A stretch of DNA of 64,000 nt from Nocardia arizonensis (GTDB lineage Bacteria > Actinomycetota > Actinomycetes > Mycobacteriales > Mycobacteriaceae), in the NCBI RefSeq assembly GCF_001310275.1, contig NZ_LGYZ01000078.1:1-64000 (forward strand). The letters run 5' to 3'. This document shows positions 1 to 9,887 of the stretch, one piece after another. The notes beneath the pieces are model-generated. The model was not told the origin of the DNA, did no database searches, and worked only from the letters and a program-made list of their open reading frames with translations. The position numbers and the translations under genes are program-made. The first letter of the stretch is position 1; each line of letters opens with the position of its first letter.

Positions 1-2651
1 TCCCCGCCGCCGCGCCGCAGGCGGCTTCGGCGCCCGCCGCCTCGGGTGGCGGAGTGTCCGGTGACGAGTTGCGCCGGGCGTTGCAGGAGGTCGTGTCGGA
101 GAAGACCGGTTACCCGGTCGAGATGGTCGATCCGACGCGGGATCTGGAAGCGGATCTCGGTGTGGACTCGATCAAGCGAGTTCAGGTGATCGGCGCTCTC
201 CAGGAACGGTTTCCACAACTTCCGAGCCTGGGTCCTGAGCAATTGGGCACCTTGCGCACTCTGGATCAGATCGTCGCGGAATTCGCCGCGTCGACCGGTG
301 GTGATGTCCACCCAAAAGCTGAGGCCGCGGCGTCGACGCCGCGGCACCTCGTCGAGTCCGTCGCGCTGGCCCCGGTGGACGTCGCCGTCGAGCCCTACCG
401 CGCCGACGCGGGCGTGCTGCTCGTCGACCTCGCCGGTGACTCCGAGTCCGACCGCGCCGCACTCGAATCCGCCTGCGCCGAGCGCGGGTGGCGAGTGCGG
501 ACGGTGCGCGGGGTCACCGCCGCGGAGACCGACGACGTGGACATCTGTGTGGTCCTGGTCGGCGGGTCGGCCGATCGCGAGGAGGCGCAGCGCAGGCTGA
601 CCGAGGTGATCCTCACCGCGGGCGCGCTGATTCCGCGCCTGCTCCAGGTCACCGGCCGGGCCGCCTTCGCGACCGTCACCCGGCTCGACGGCGACCTCGG
701 CTATCGCGGCGCCGCCGATCCGGTCTCCGCGCTGCTCGGCGGTGCGGGCGGCGCGGTGAAGACCCTCGCCGCCGAACAGCCTTCGCTGTTCTGCCGGGCG
801 CTGGACATCGAACCCGCGCTCACCGGCGCGGGCTTCGCGGCGCGGGTGCTCGAGGAGCTGTCCGACAGCGCCCGTGACACCGTCGAGGTCGGTATCGACG
901 CCGCGGGTAACCGTCGCACCCTGGTACCGAGCCGCTACGCCGACGCCGAGACGATCGTGGCGGTCCGGGCGCGCGAGGCGCAGCCCGCGACCGTCCTGAC
1001 CGACCAGGACGTGCTGGTGGTCACCGGCGGAGCGCGCGGCGTCACCGCGACCTGTGTGCTCGCGCTGGCCGAGCAGAGCGCGGCGAGGTTCGTCCTGCTC
1101 GGGCGCTCGGAATTGAAGCCGGAGCCGCAATGGGCTCTCGGCGTGGATGATTCGGATCTCAAGCAGGCCGCGCTGCGCGCACTGGCGGGCACCGGCGTGA
1201 CGCCGCGCGATATCGAGCGCGAATGCGGCGCGATCCGCGGCGTGCGCGAGATCCGCGCCACCCTCGACGCCCTCGGGCAGCGGGCCGAGTACTTCGCGGT
1301 GGACGTCACCGACGAGGCCGCGGTCCGCGCGGCCCTCGCGCCGGTGCGGGACTCGATCACCGGTGTGGTGCACGGCGCGGGCGTCCTCGCCGATTCCATG
1401 ATCGTCGCCAAGACCGCGGATTCGGTGCGGCGGGTGTTCGAACCCAAGATCGCCGGTCTGACCGCCGTATTGGCCGCACTCGGCGAATTGCGGCACCTGG
1501 TCCTGTTCACCTCGGTGGCGGGTCTGTTCGGCAATGCCGGACAGGCGGACTACGCGACGGCCAACGAGGCGCTGTGCCGCTTCGCGGCGAGCTACCGCGC
1601 CGCCAATCCCGACTGCCATGTGACGGCCGTCGACTGGGGCGCCTGGGACGGGGGCATGGTGACCGCCGAACTGCGGGAGTACTTCCGCGCCCGCGGCATT
1701 CCGCTGCTCCCGCCGGAGTCCGGCGCCGCGGCGTTCACCGAACAGTTCACCGCCGAACGCGCCGGTGACACCGTGGTGCTGATCGGGGCCGCGACCGCGC
1801 TGTCGGGACCCGACACGGCCGCGCCGACCCCGGTGCGCGCCGTGCGCGCGGTCGGCGATCTCACCGCGGATGCCGTCATCGCCGCGCACCGGGTCGGCGA
1901 GCACATCGTGCTGCCCGCCACGTTCGGACTCGGGGCCATGATCAATCTCGCCGAACGCCGCATGCCGGGCCGGGTCGTGGTGGGGGTGAACGATTTCGAG
2001 GTGCTCAAGGGCATCGTGTTCGACCATCCGGTGGACACGATCGAGATCGAACTCGATCCCCGCGACGGTGACGCCGCGATCGTGCGCGCCGCGGTGCACG
2101 CCGACGGCGCGGTCCGCTTCCGCGCGGTGCTGACCCTTGCCGACGGACCCGCCGAAGCCACGGCGCGGCTGTCCGTGCCGCACGGCGAGGCCACCGACGC
2201 CGCGGTGATCTACCGCGAGGGCGTGCAGTTCCACGCGCCCGCCCTCCAGGGCATGCGCACCGTGCGCGCCGCCTCCGACACGGCCATCGTGCTCGAATGC
2301 GAACTGCCCGCCGCGACCGTCGCGGCGGGTGCCTACTCAGGGCGGTTGCACGATCCGGTGCAGGCCGACCTGATCCTGCAAGGTCCGCCGGTGCTCGGCC
2401 ATCGCCTGCTCGGATCGGCCTGCCTGCCGCTCGGCGTCGGACGGGTGGAATACCACCGGCCGCTGCCCGCGGGGGAGCCGTTCCTGCTCGTGGTGGACAA
2501 CCCGCGCGCGGGCCGGGTCGACGCTCGCATCGACGCGACCGCGACCGCGCTGGACGGCACGGTGCTGCAACGTTTCTCGGACGTCACCGTGGTGACGACG
2601 CCCGATCTGACGGAGAAGTTTCGAACCTCGGTGAGGCAGTGGATGTCATGA
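1..2651 (+). CDS. PUFA-synthase-type polyketide synthase, C-terminal part (ACP-KR-DH), 5' partial
   Basis: The frame is open from base 3 and begins in a Pro/Ala-rich linker, so the GTG at 54 is probably internal and the gene continues upstream. Numbering from base 54: an acyl-carrier domain at about 1-80 with GVDSIKR (phosphopantetheine Ser39), a sequence typical of the tandem ACPs of PfaA-like synthases; a ketoreductase at about 315-560 with TGGARG near 323 and catalytic Ser about 487 and Tyr about 500; and a PKS-type dehydratase double hot-dog at about 600-865, with His612 in an HRVGEHIVLP stretch and Asp772 in DLILQ. This order matches the end of PfaA (KS-AT-ACPn-KR-DH). It should build and reduce a carbon chain on its own ACPs, with the next two genes supplying further dehydration and enoyl reduction. 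It overlaps the next gene by 4 bp (ATGA). The KS, AT and any other ACPs lie outside the window. The PUFA-type assignment is firm; the product is unknown. Confidence 0.9.
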   Translation, partial: PAAAPQAASAPAASGGGVSGDELRRALQEVVSEKTGYPVEMVDPTRDLEADLGVDSIKRVQVIGALQERFPQLPSLGPEQLGTLRTLDQIVAEFAASTGGDVHPKAEAAASTPRHLVESVALAPVDVAVEPYRADAGVLLVDLAGDSESDRAALESACAERGWRVRTVRGVTAAETDDVDICVVLVGGSADREEAQRRLTEVILTAGALIPRLLQVTGRAAFATVTRLDGDLGYRGAADPVSALLGGAGGAVKTLAAEQPSLFCRALDIEPALTGAGFAARVLEELSDSARDTVEVGIDAAGNRRTLVPSRYADAETIVAVRAREAQPATVLTDQDVLVVTGGARGVTATCVLALAEQSAARFVLLGRSELKPEPQWALGVDDSDLKQAALRALAGTGVTPRDIERECGAIRGVREIRATLDALGQRAEYFAVDVTDEAAVRAALAPVRDSITGVVHGAGVLADSMIVAKTADSVRRVFEPKIAGLTAVLAALGELRHLVLFTSVAGLFGNAGQADYATANEALCRFAASYRAANPDCHVTAVDWGAWDGGMVTAELREYFRARGIPLLPPESGAAAFTEQFTAERAGDTVVLIGAATALSGPDTAAPTPVRAVRAVGDLTADAVIAAHRVGEHIVLPATFGLGAMINLAERRMPGRVVVGVNDFEVLKGIVFDHPVDTIEIELDPRDGDAAIVRAAVHADGAVRFRAVLTLADGPAEATARLSVPHGEATDAAVIYREGVQFHAPALQGMRTVRAASDTAIVLECELPAATVAAGAYSGRLHDPVQADLILQGPPVLGHRLLGSACLPLGVGRVEYHRPLPAGEPFLLVVDNPRAGRVDARIDATATALDGTVLQRFSDVTVVTTPDLTEKFRTSVRQWMS

Positions 2652-4660
2652 CAGTTCTCGACTTCGACGGAATTCCCTTCGACGCGGTGGCGCGGGCACA
2701 GACCCCCGCGCCCACCGCGCCGGAATCGGCGAGCGCGCTCGTCGAGACCTCGCACGCCCCGGCCCCGCTGCCCGCACCCGCCGCGCCCCCGCGCGCGGCG
2801 GGTGCCCCGCAGCCCGGCGGCGAGCGGGTGCGCGCCGCGATCGGTGAGATCCGGGCCGGCGTGGTGGCCTCCCACCGGGCGGCGCTCGCCGCCCAGGTCG
2901 CGCTGCAACGGGCCATCTGGCACCGGGCCTCGGGGCAGGCGGGCGGCGTGGTCGACCGGGCGGCGGTTCCGGCCGCCGTCGCGACGCCCACCGTCGACCC
3001 GTCGGCGAGCGCACCCGAGTGGGCGTTCAAACCGCCCGCCCGTACCCGCGTCACCAAGCTCGACCGGCAGGATCTGCTGCGTCTGGCAGACGGCGATATC
3101 GCGGGCGTGTTCGGCCCGGCCTTCCGCCGTGGCAACGCGCCCGCGGCGGTCCGGCTCGCGGCGGCGGCGCCGCTCGCCCTGACCGAGGTCGCGCTCATCG
3201 AACCGCGCGGCGGCAACGGCAAGGGCAGGCTCGTCGCCTCCTACGAGGGCGACCCCCGGGCGGCGGCCGTGCAGGCCGCGGAGGTCTTCGCATTGCACAC
3301 CGGCATGTGGCTGGTGCTCTCGCGCGGCGAATTCGTCTCGGCCGCGGGCGAACCCGCCGAAGGTGCGGCGAGCCCGAACGCGGGCGTCCTGGAACTGATC
3401 GTCACCCATATCGATCTCGTGCCGCGCCCGCACGTCACCGGCACGGTCCGGGTCGCGGGCGGCGCGGAGTCGCTCGAGGTGTCGGTCGCGGTGGTGGAGC
3501 CCTCGGGCGCCTCCGTCGGTCCGGGCGCGGCGGCCGAGGGTCTGCTGCTCAACGAATTCCACATGACCCACCTCTCGCGCGGCGACCAGGCCATCGCGAT
3601 GGGACCCGAATTCGCCGAGTACACCGGGGTGCGCGCGACCAGGCTGCCGACCTACGGTCTGCTGCTGGTCGACCGGGTCATCGACTTCGACGGCGCCCGC
3701 GGCAACCTCGATTCCGCCTCGTACACCAGCGAATACGACTCCCCGGCCGAGGCCTGGTACTACGCCGACACCGCCAACGAATCCATGCCGCACTTCGTGT
3801 ACATGGAGACCTCGTTGCAGGCGGCCCTGCTCATGGGCTACTACGCGGGCCCGACACTGACCCAGCCCGGCACCACGCTGAGCCTGCGCAACCTCGGCGG
3901 CAAGGCCACCGTGCTGCGCCGGATCGACCTGCGTGACGCCACCATCGAACAGTCCTCGCGGCTGCTGTCGACGACGATCCTGCCCGGTTCGTCGTTGCAG
4001 ACCTTCGACTACACGCTCAGCGTCGACGGCGAACCGTTCTACGTCGGCGAGACCATGTTCGGCTACTTCAGCGATCAGGCGCTGGCCAACCAGACCGGAC
4101 TGGACGCGGGCCGCGACAAGCCGACCTGGCTTGCCGAGAACCCGGGCGCCGCGGTGCGCGTCATCGACGTGGCCGCCCGCCGCGCCGACCCCGCCGCACC
4201 GCTGTGCTCGCGGCGCACACTGACCCTCATCGACCGGGTCGACGTGGTCGACGGGGGCGGCGAGCACGGTGCGGGCTATCTGCACTCGCTGCGCACCATC
4301 GACCCCACCGACTGGTACTTCGCCCGGCACTTCCACCTCGACCCGGTGATCCCGGGTTCGCTCGGCGTGGAATCGGTCATCCACGCGGTCCAGGAGTGGA
4401 TGCTCGACGCCGGATTCGCCGACGGCATGGCCGATCCGGTGTTCCGCATCCCGACCGACATCGCCTTCAGTTGGCGCTACCGCGGCCAGTTCCTGCCCAC
4501 CGACGGCACCGTCGAACTCGAGGCGCACATCAAGACCGTGCGCCGCGGGGCCGACAGCGTCGTGGTGACCGTCGACGGGTCGCTGTGGAAGCCGGGGCTT
4601 CGCATCTACGAACTCATCGACCTCGGTATCGAACTCGCCGATCGGAAGGCCGCGCGATGA
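2648..4660 (+). CDS. PfaC-like protein with two FabA-type hot-dog dehydratase domains, no KS/CLF
   Basis: 670 aa. The first about 200 residues are Ala/Pro-rich with little recognisable structure. Two FabA-like hot-dog regions follow. The first (about 310-480) has the PUFA-synthase pattern AWYYADTANESMPHFVYMET: the usual catalytic His position is not His, but the Glu is kept. The second (about 520-665) has RHFHLDPVIPGSLGVES, close to the FabA active site, with His561 and Glu575 as the likely catalytic pair. Classical PfaC carries KS and chain-length-factor domains ahead of these dehydratases. They are absent here, so the KS/CLF must be a separate protein, presumably encoded upstream. The ATG at 2648 overlaps the previous stop (ATGA), and the 3' end overlaps pfaD in the same way, so translation is probably coupled. 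The role is dehydration or isomerisation of beta-hydroxyacyl intermediates on the partner synthase. Confidence 0.88.
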   Translation: MTVLDFDGIPFDAVARAQTPAPTAPESASALVETSHAPAPLPAPAAPPRAAGAPQPGGERVRAAIGEIRAGVVASHRAALAAQVALQRAIWHRASGQAGGVVDRAAVPAAVATPTVDPSASAPEWAFKPPARTRVTKLDRQDLLRLADGDIAGVFGPAFRRGNAPAAVRLAAAAPLALTEVALIEPRGGNGKGRLVASYEGDPRAAAVQAAEVFALHTGMWLVLSRGEFVSAAGEPAEGAASPNAGVLELIVTHIDLVPRPHVTGTVRVAGGAESLEVSVAVVEPSGASVGPGAAAEGLLLNEFHMTHLSRGDQAIAMGPEFAEYTGVRATRLPTYGLLLVDRVIDFDGARGNLDSASYTSEYDSPAEAWYYADTANESMPHFVYMETSLQAALLMGYYAGPTLTQPGTTLSLRNLGGKATVLRRIDLRDATIEQSSRLLSTTILPGSSLQTFDYTLSVDGEPFYVGETMFGYFSDQALANQTGLDAGRDKPTWLAENPGAAVRVIDVAARRADPAAPLCSRRTLTLIDRVDVVDGGGEHGAGYLHSLRTIDPTDWYFARHFHLDPVIPGSLGVESVIHAVQEWMLDAGFADGMADPVFRIPTDIAFSWRYRGQFLPTDGTVELEAHIKTVRRGADSVVVTVDGSLWKPGLRIYELIDLGIELADRKAAR

Positions 4661-6222
4661 CCGCCTCGCAGACCGCGGTCGCGGCCACCGCCGCGCAGAT
4701 CGGTGCGCTGCTGCTGGATACGGCCAACCCGTGCTGGATCATCCGTCACGACGGCCGGGTCGGGGCCACCTCCGACGAGACCGTCGCCGCGGGCGCCCAG
4801 ATCCTGGCCGCCGTCGGGCCACTGCCCGCACAGCAGTTGGGCGACAGCGGTTTCCGTGCCGCGCACGGCGTCCGTGCGGCCTACGCGGCGGGCGCGATGG
4901 CCAATGGCATCGCCTCGCCCGCGCTGGTGTCGGCGATGTCGCGGGCCGGCTACCTCGGCTCCTACGGCGCGGCGGGTGTCACTCCCGCCGTGGTGGATTC
5001 GGCGCTGGCCGCGCTGTCGCGCGAACTCGGCGACCGGCCGTACGCGTGCAATCTCATCCACAGCCCGTCCGAGCCCGCGCTGGAGCGGGCGATCGTGGAT
5101 TCCTGTCTGCGCCACGGCGTCCGCTGCGTCGAGGCGTCGGCGTTCATGGCGCTGACCCCCGAGGTCGTTCGCTACCGCGCGGCCGGACTCGGCACCGACG
5201 CGCAGGGTCGCGTCCGTATCGGGCACCGCGTGATCGCCAAGGTGTCCCGGGTCGAGGTCGCCGAGGTCTTCCTGCGGCCCGCGCCCGCGCAGCTGCTGCG
5301 CGCACTGGTGGAGTCCGGTGACATCACCGCCGACCAGGCGCGGCTGGCCGAACAGGTGCCGATGGCCGACGACCTGACCGCGGAGGCGGATTCGGGCGGT
5401 CACACCGACCGGCGTCCGCTCACCGTGCTGCTGCCCGAGCTGATCGCCGCGCGCGACCGCGTCGCCCGCGCGGTGCCCGCCGCCGCGGGTGTGCGGGTCG
5501 GCGCGGCGGGCGGCATCGGCACCCCGGCGGCCGCGGCCGCGGCCTTCGCCATGGGCGCGGCCTACGTGGTCACCGGATCGGTCAATCAGGCCACCCGCGA
5601 GGCCGATCAGTCCGAGACCACCAAGAAGCTGCTGGCCACCGCGGATTTCGCGGACTGCACGATGGCGCCGTCCTCGGACATGTTCGAACTCGGCGTCCAG
5701 GTGCAGGTGCTGCGCCGTGGCACCATGTTCGCCGCCCGCGCGCACCGCCTCTACGACACCTACCGGGAATACGCGGGGCTGCACGCCCTGCCCGACGCGC
5801 TGCGCGAGGATCTGGAGGCCACGGTGTTCCGTCGGCCGATGGACGACGTGTGGCAGGACTGCGTCGCCTTCTTCACCGAACGCGATCCGTCCCAACTGGT
5901 CGGCGCCGCCGAGGATCCCAAGCGCAAGATGGCGCTGATCTTCCGGTGGTACCTGGGACTGTCGTCGGGGTGGAGCATCCGCGGCGTGGCCGAACGCGCC
6001 GCGGACTACCAGATCTGGTGCGGTCCGGCGATGGGCGCGTTCAACAGCTGGGCGGCCGGGACCTATCTGGCCGCGCCGAGCAACCGCAATGTCGCCGACA
6101 TCGCCGACCAGTTGATGTCGGGCGCGGCCTATCTCACCCGGATCGCGCAATTGCGCACCGCCGGTGTGCGATTGCCCGCCGAGATCGCCCGATTCGTGCC
6201 ACGACCGAGCGAGGAACGATGA
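4657..6222 (+). CDS. pfaD: PfaD-type trans-acting enoyl reductase (nitropropane-dioxygenase fold)
   Basis: 521 aa, the usual PfaD length. The protein belongs to the FMN-dependent 2-nitropropane-dioxygenase-like TIM-barrel family and carries PfaD hallmarks: [20 protein letters not shown] near the N-terminus, [22 protein letters not shown] followed by [14 protein letters not shown] (phosphate-binding glycines), and the C-terminal [13 protein letters not shown] and [12 protein letters not shown] blocks. In PUFA and trans-AT synthases PfaD reduces enoyl-ACP double bonds in trans, so it sets how many are kept. The start ATG at 4657 overlaps the upstream stop, and the end overlaps the carboxylase gene, in the same tight operon. 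This is the clearest marker of the PUFA-type pathway here. Confidence 0.95.
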   Translation: MTASQTAVAATAAQIGALLLDTANPCWIIRHDGRVGATSDETVAAGAQILAAVGPLPAQQLGDSGFRAAHGVRAAYAAGAMANGIASPALVSAMSRAGYLGSYGAAGVTPAVVDSALAALSRELGDRPYACNLIHSPSEPALERAIVDSCLRHGVRCVEASAFMALTPEVVRYRAAGLGTDAQGRVRIGHRVIAKVSRVEVAEVFLRPAPAQLLRALVESGDITADQARLAEQVPMADDLTAEADSGGHTDRRPLTVLLPELIAARDRVARAVPAAAGVRVGAAGGIGTPAAAAAAFAMGAAYVVTGSVNQATREADQSETTKKLLATADFADCTMAPSSDMFELGVQVQVLRRGTMFAARAHRLYDTYREYAGLHALPDALREDLEATVFRRPMDDVWQDCVAFFTERDPSQLVGAAEDPKRKMALIFRWYLGLSSGWSIRGVAERAADYQIWCGPAMGAFNSWAAGTYLAAPSNRNVADIADQLMSGAAYLTRIAQLRTAGVRLPAEIARFVPRPSEER

Positions 6223-7907
6223 CCCTACTCGAATCCGATGCCACGACCGGCACCGTCTGGCTGCTGTGCCCCGCCTGCGGTGCGATCGTCTACGGCAAAC
6301 GCTACGAGCGCACGGGCCGCATCTGTCCCGAATGCGACGGACACGGCGCGCTGACCGCCGATCAGCGCATCGCCGCGCTGCTCGACCCGGACTCGATCCG
6401 ATTGCTCGAGGTCGCCGAGACCATCGCCGACCCACTGGAATTCACCGATTCGAAGACCTACACCGACCGGCTCGCCCAGGCGCGCGCCCAGACCGGCATG
6501 GTCGACGGATTCCGCTGCGCCCGCGGCGCCATCGAGGGCGCGGGCGTGGTGGTGGCGGCGATGGACTTCCGATTCCTCGGCGGCAGTCTCGGCGCGGCGG
6601 TCGGTGAGGCGATCACCACCGCCGCCGAGGCCGCGCTGGCCGACCGGGTGCCGCTGGTGATCGTGTCCGCCTCCGGCGGCGCGCGCATGCAGGAGGGCAT
6701 CATCGCCCTGATGCAGATGGCCAAGACCAGTCAGGCCCTGCGCGCCCTCGACGACGCGGGCATCCTGACCGTCTCGATCGTCACCGACCCCACCTACGGC
6801 GGTGTCGCGGCCTCCTACGCCACCAGCACCGACATCATCATCGCCGAGCCGAGGGCGCGTCTGGGATTCGCGGGTCCCCGGGTGATCAGCCAGACCATCG
6901 GCCAGACCCTGCCCCCGGGTTTCCAGACCGCCGAATTCCTGGTCGAGCACGGCATCGTCGACATGATCTGCCACCGTTCCGCATTGCGTGAGCGGCTGGC
7001 CCGGCTGCTGGCGATGGCCGCCGACCGCGGCAGGCGCATCCCGTCGGCGCAACCGAATCCGCCGGTGGTCTCCGATCCGGCCGCGGTGTCGGCCCGCGAC
7101 CCGTGGGCCTCGGTGCGCACCGCGCGGGAGCTGGGCCGTCCGACGACCCTGGACTACTTCACGACCGCCTTCGAGGAATTCGTCGAACTGCACGGCGACC
7201 GGATGTCGGCGGACTGCCCGGCCATGATCACCGGTCTGGCCCGGCTCGACGGCGTGCCGGTCGTGGTGATGGGCACCCAGAAGGGTCACAGCGCCGAGGA
7301 GCTCAACCGCCGCAACTTCGGCATGCCCTCGCCCGCGGGCTACCGCAAGTCCGCGCGCGTGCTGCGGCTCGCGGCCAAGCTCGGCCTGCCGGTGGTCACC
7401 CTCGTCGACACCGCGGGCGCCTATCCCGGCATCGCCGCGGAGGAGCAGGGTCAGGCGGTGGCCATCGCCGAATCGCTGAAACTGCTCGCGGGACTTCCGG
7501 TTCCGATCATCGCCGTGATCACCGGTGAAGGCGGCAGCGGCGGTGCGCTCGCGCTGGCGGTGGCCGACCGGGTGTTGGTGCTGGAGAACGCGTGGTACTC
7601 GGTCATCAGCCCCGAAGGCTGCGCGTCGATCCTGTGGAAGGACTCCGCCGCCGCGCCGCGCGCCGCCGAGGCGCTGCGCGTCGACTCGACTTCGCTGCTG
7701 CGGCTGGGGGTGGCCGACGCCGTGATTCCCGAACCCGCGGGCGGCGCGCACCGTGATCGGGCCGCCGCGGCGCTGAATCTGCGCGGCGCGCTGCGGCATA
7801 CGCTGATCGGCTTCGGCCCGCTGGCCGCCCCCGAACTGCTCGCTCAGCGCCACAACAGATTCCGTGCCTTCGGCACGATCCGACCGACGATCGAGGAGAA
7901 CCGATGA
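6219..7907 (+). CDS. Acetyl-CoA carboxylase carboxyltransferase, AccD-AccA fusion
   Basis: 562 aa. The N-terminal half is AccD-like, with a CPAC...CPEC zinc ribbon (Cys17, 20, 36, 39), [11 protein letters not shown] and [13 protein letters not shown]. The C-terminal half from about residue 290 is AccA-like ([52 protein letters not shown]). The fused protein would move CO2 from biotin to acetyl-CoA, giving malonyl-CoA. Actinomycetes normally use two-subunit acyl-CoA carboxylases, so a bacterial/plastid-type AccD-AccA fusion is out of place for housekeeping. Its position between pfaD and accB/accC, with 4-bp overlaps on both sides, indicates a pathway-dedicated malonyl-CoA supply. Confidence 0.93.
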   Translation: MTLLESDATTGTVWLLCPACGAIVYGKRYERTGRICPECDGHGALTADQRIAALLDPDSIRLLEVAETIADPLEFTDSKTYTDRLAQARAQTGMVDGFRCARGAIEGAGVVVAAMDFRFLGGSLGAAVGEAITTAAEAALADRVPLVIVSASGGARMQEGIIALMQMAKTSQALRALDDAGILTVSIVTDPTYGGVAASYATSTDIIIAEPRARLGFAGPRVISQTIGQTLPPGFQTAEFLVEHGIVDMICHRSALRERLARLLAMAADRGRRIPSAQPNPPVVSDPAAVSARDPWASVRTARELGRPTTLDYFTTAFEEFVELHGDRMSADCPAMITGLARLDGVPVVVMGTQKGHSAEELNRRNFGMPSPAGYRKSARVLRLAAKLGLPVVTLVDTAGAYPGIAAEEQGQAVAIAESLKLLAGLPVPIIAVITGEGGSGGALALAVADRVLVLENAWYSVISPEGCASILWKDSAAAPRAAEALRVDSTSLLRLGVADAVIPEPAGGAHRDRAAAALNLRGALRHTLIGFGPLAAPELLAQRHNRFRAFGTIRPTIEENR

Positions 7908-8446
7908 GCGAGTCCGTGGCCACCGAACCGGTCGGCCGTGCCCTGAATCCGGCCGACGCCGATCAGGCACTGACCATACTGTCCAGACACGCGCTGACCG
8001 TGCGGGACGCGACCGCGCCGAGTTCGGTCACCGTCGCCAACGGCCCGATCTCGCTGCGCATCAGCTGGGACGGCGCGAGCTCGGCGACCGTCGCACCGGA
8101 GGCCGCTGCCCCCGCCGCCGCGCCCGTCGCGACGAACGGGAACGGATCGGCCGCGCACGCGGCCGCCGCCGCGGCGCCCGAGGCGGCCGCCTCCGACGCC
8201 GAGACTTTCGTCATCACCGCGGACACCGTCGGCGTGTTCTACCAGCTGCCGGAGCCGGGCGCGGCGCCCTTCGTCGCCGAGGGCGACACGGTGGCGGCGG
8301 GCCAGCAGATCGGCATCGTCGAAGCGATGAAGCTGATGATTCCGGTGACCGCGGGCCGCGCGGGCCGGGTCGTGGAATTCCTCGTCGACAACGGCGAGGC
8401 GGTCGAACACGGCGCGCCGCTGCTGCGGCTCGAGGTGATCCGGTGA
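7904..8446 (+). CDS. accB: Biotin carboxyl carrier protein of the dedicated acetyl-CoA carboxylase
   Basis: 180 aa. The N-terminal region includes [16 protein letters not shown], a central Ala-rich hinge covers about 65-100, and a C-terminal biotinyl domain carries [11 protein letters not shown] with Lys143 as the biotinylation site. The [20 protein letters not shown] stretch matches the start of an E. coli-type BCCP lipoyl/biotinyl domain. It carries carboxybiotin from AccC to the AccD-AccA protein. The ATG overlaps the accDA stop by 4 bp, and the end overlaps accC by 4 bp through a GTGA junction. Confidence 0.95.
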   Translation: MSESVATEPVGRALNPADADQALTILSRHALTVRDATAPSSVTVANGPISLRISWDGASSATVAPEAAAPAAAPVATNGNGSAAHAAAAAAPEAAASDAETFVITADTVGVFYQLPEPGAAPFVAEGDTVAAGQQIGIVEAMKLMIPVTAGRAGRVVEFLVDNGEAVEHGAPLLRLEVIR

Positions 8447-9813
8447 GCATCGGACGGATTCGCCGGGTGCTCGTCGCCAATCGCGGTGAGATCGCCGTGC
8501 GGATCATCCGCACCTGCGCCGAACTCGGCATCGACACTGTCGCGGTGTATTCCACCGCCGATGCCGAATCGGCGGCGGTGCGGCTGGCGGACCGGGCCTT
8601 CTGCATCGGCCCCGGACCGTCCAAGCGCAGCTATCTCAATATTCCCGCGATCATCGAGGCGGCCCGCGCCACCGGCGCGGACGCCATCCATCCCGGCTAC
8701 GGATTCCTCTCGGAGAACCCCGATTTCGCCGAGGTGTGCGAGGCCGAGGGCTTCGTGTTCGTCGGCGCGCCCGGCGCGGTGATGGCCGATCTCGGCGACA
8801 AGTCCACCGCGCGCAGTCTCATGGCGGCGGCCGGTCTGCCGCTGCTGCCGGGCAGCCGTGAACCGCTGGACTCGGTGGACGAGGCGCAGGCGCTGGCCGA
8901 CGAGATCGGCTATCCGGTCATCATCAAGGCCGTCGCGGGCGGCGGCGGCCGCGGTATGCGCGTGGTGCGCGCCTCCGGCGACTTCGCCGACGCCTGGCGT
9001 GACACCCGCGCCAACGCCGCCGCGGTGTTCGGCGACGGACGTCTCTACGTCGAGCGGTATCTCGATTCCGCCCGGCACATCGAGGTGCAGATCCTGGCCG
9101 ATCACCACGGCACCGTGGTGCATCTTGGCGCGCGCGACTGCTCGTTGCAGCGCCGCCACCAGAAGCTGGTCGAGGAATCGCCCGCGCCTGGACTGTCCGA
9201 CGAACTGGTGGCGAGCATCGGAGAGACGGCGGTGCGCGGCGCGTCCGCGGTCGGCTATGTCGGCGCGGGCACCTTCGAATTCCTGCTCGATCCGCAGGGC
9301 CGGTTCTACTTCATGGAAGTGAACTGCCGTCTCCAGGTGGAACATCCGGTGACCGAGATGGTCACCGGCACCGATCTTGTGGCCCAGCAGTTGCGGATCG
9401 CGGCAGGCCAGCGGCTCGACCTGCCCCGTGATATCGCCGTACCGCGCGGGGTCGCGATCGAATGCCGCATCAACGCCGAGGACCCGGCTCGCGAATTCGC
9501 CCCGGCCCCGGGCACGCTCACCGAGTGTGTGTTGCCGGGCGGACCGTTCGTGCGCGTGGACACCCACGTGGAATCCGGGTATTCGATTCCGCCGCATTAT
9601 GATTCGCTGCTTGCGAAGGTCATCGTCTGGGGCGAGGACCGGCCCGCGGCCATCGCGCGCATGCGTAGGGCCCTGGCCGAGACCAGGATCTCCGGCGCGG
9701 GCGTCGCCACCACCGCGAACTTCCTGCACGATGTGCTCGGCCATCCGCGCTTCGTCGCGGGCGAACACGACACCGCGCTCATCGGCACACTCACCGAACC
9801 CGTTTCGGTCTGA
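8443..9813 (+). CDS. accC: Biotin carboxylase
   Basis: 456 aa, a normal AccC length with no fused BCCP. It begins with RRVLVANRGEIAVRIIRT. The ATP-grasp loop KAVAGGGGRGMRVV, RDCSLQRRHQKLVEE, FYFMEVNCRLQVEHPVTE and ECRINAEDP are all present, so the enzyme looks fully active. It charges the BCCP from bicarbonate and ATP. The GTG at 8443 is chosen because it overlaps the accB stop and starts directly before the conserved N-terminus. It is the last gene of the six-gene operon; a strong hairpin follows 13 bp after the stop. Confidence 0.96.
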   Translation: MSIGRIRRVLVANRGEIAVRIIRTCAELGIDTVAVYSTADAESAAVRLADRAFCIGPGPSKRSYLNIPAIIEAARATGADAIHPGYGFLSENPDFAEVCEAEGFVFVGAPGAVMADLGDKSTARSLMAAAGLPLLPGSREPLDSVDEAQALADEIGYPVIIKAVAGGGGRGMRVVRASGDFADAWRDTRANAAAVFGDGRLYVERYLDSARHIEVQILADHHGTVVHLGARDCSLQRRHQKLVEESPAPGLSDELVASIGETAVRGASAVGYVGAGTFEFLLDPQGRFYFMEVNCRLQVEHPVTEMVTGTDLVAQQLRIAAGQRLDLPRDIAVPRGVAIECRINAEDPAREFAPAPGTLTECVLPGGPFVRVDTHVESGYSIPPHYDSLLAKVIVWGEDRPAAIARMRRALAETRISGAGVATTANFLHDVLGHPRFVAGEHDTALIGTLTEPVSV

Positions 9814-9826
9814 CCGGACCCGCACA

Positions 9827-9865
9827 CGAAGGAGGCGGTCGAGATGATCTCGACCGCCTCCTTCG
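9827..9865. terminator. Bidirectional hairpin terminator between convergent genes
   Basis: A perfect 18-bp inverted repeat (9827-9844 with 9848-9865) encloses a 3-nt loop. It lies between the end of accC (+) and the 3' end of the minus-strand hydrolase at 9888. No clear U-tract follows, as is common in high-GC actinomycetes. It can stop transcription from both sides. Confidence 0.85.
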
Positions 9866-9887
9866 TCGTTCGTCGGTACGGACCGCG

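Noticed and set aside
2333..7970. Very long antisense open frames (over 500 codons) under the PfaC, PfaD and AccDA genes
   Set aside because: They mirror the GC-rich third positions of the sense genes, are Arg/Gly/His-rich, have no family motifs, and the sense proteins are clearly conserved.
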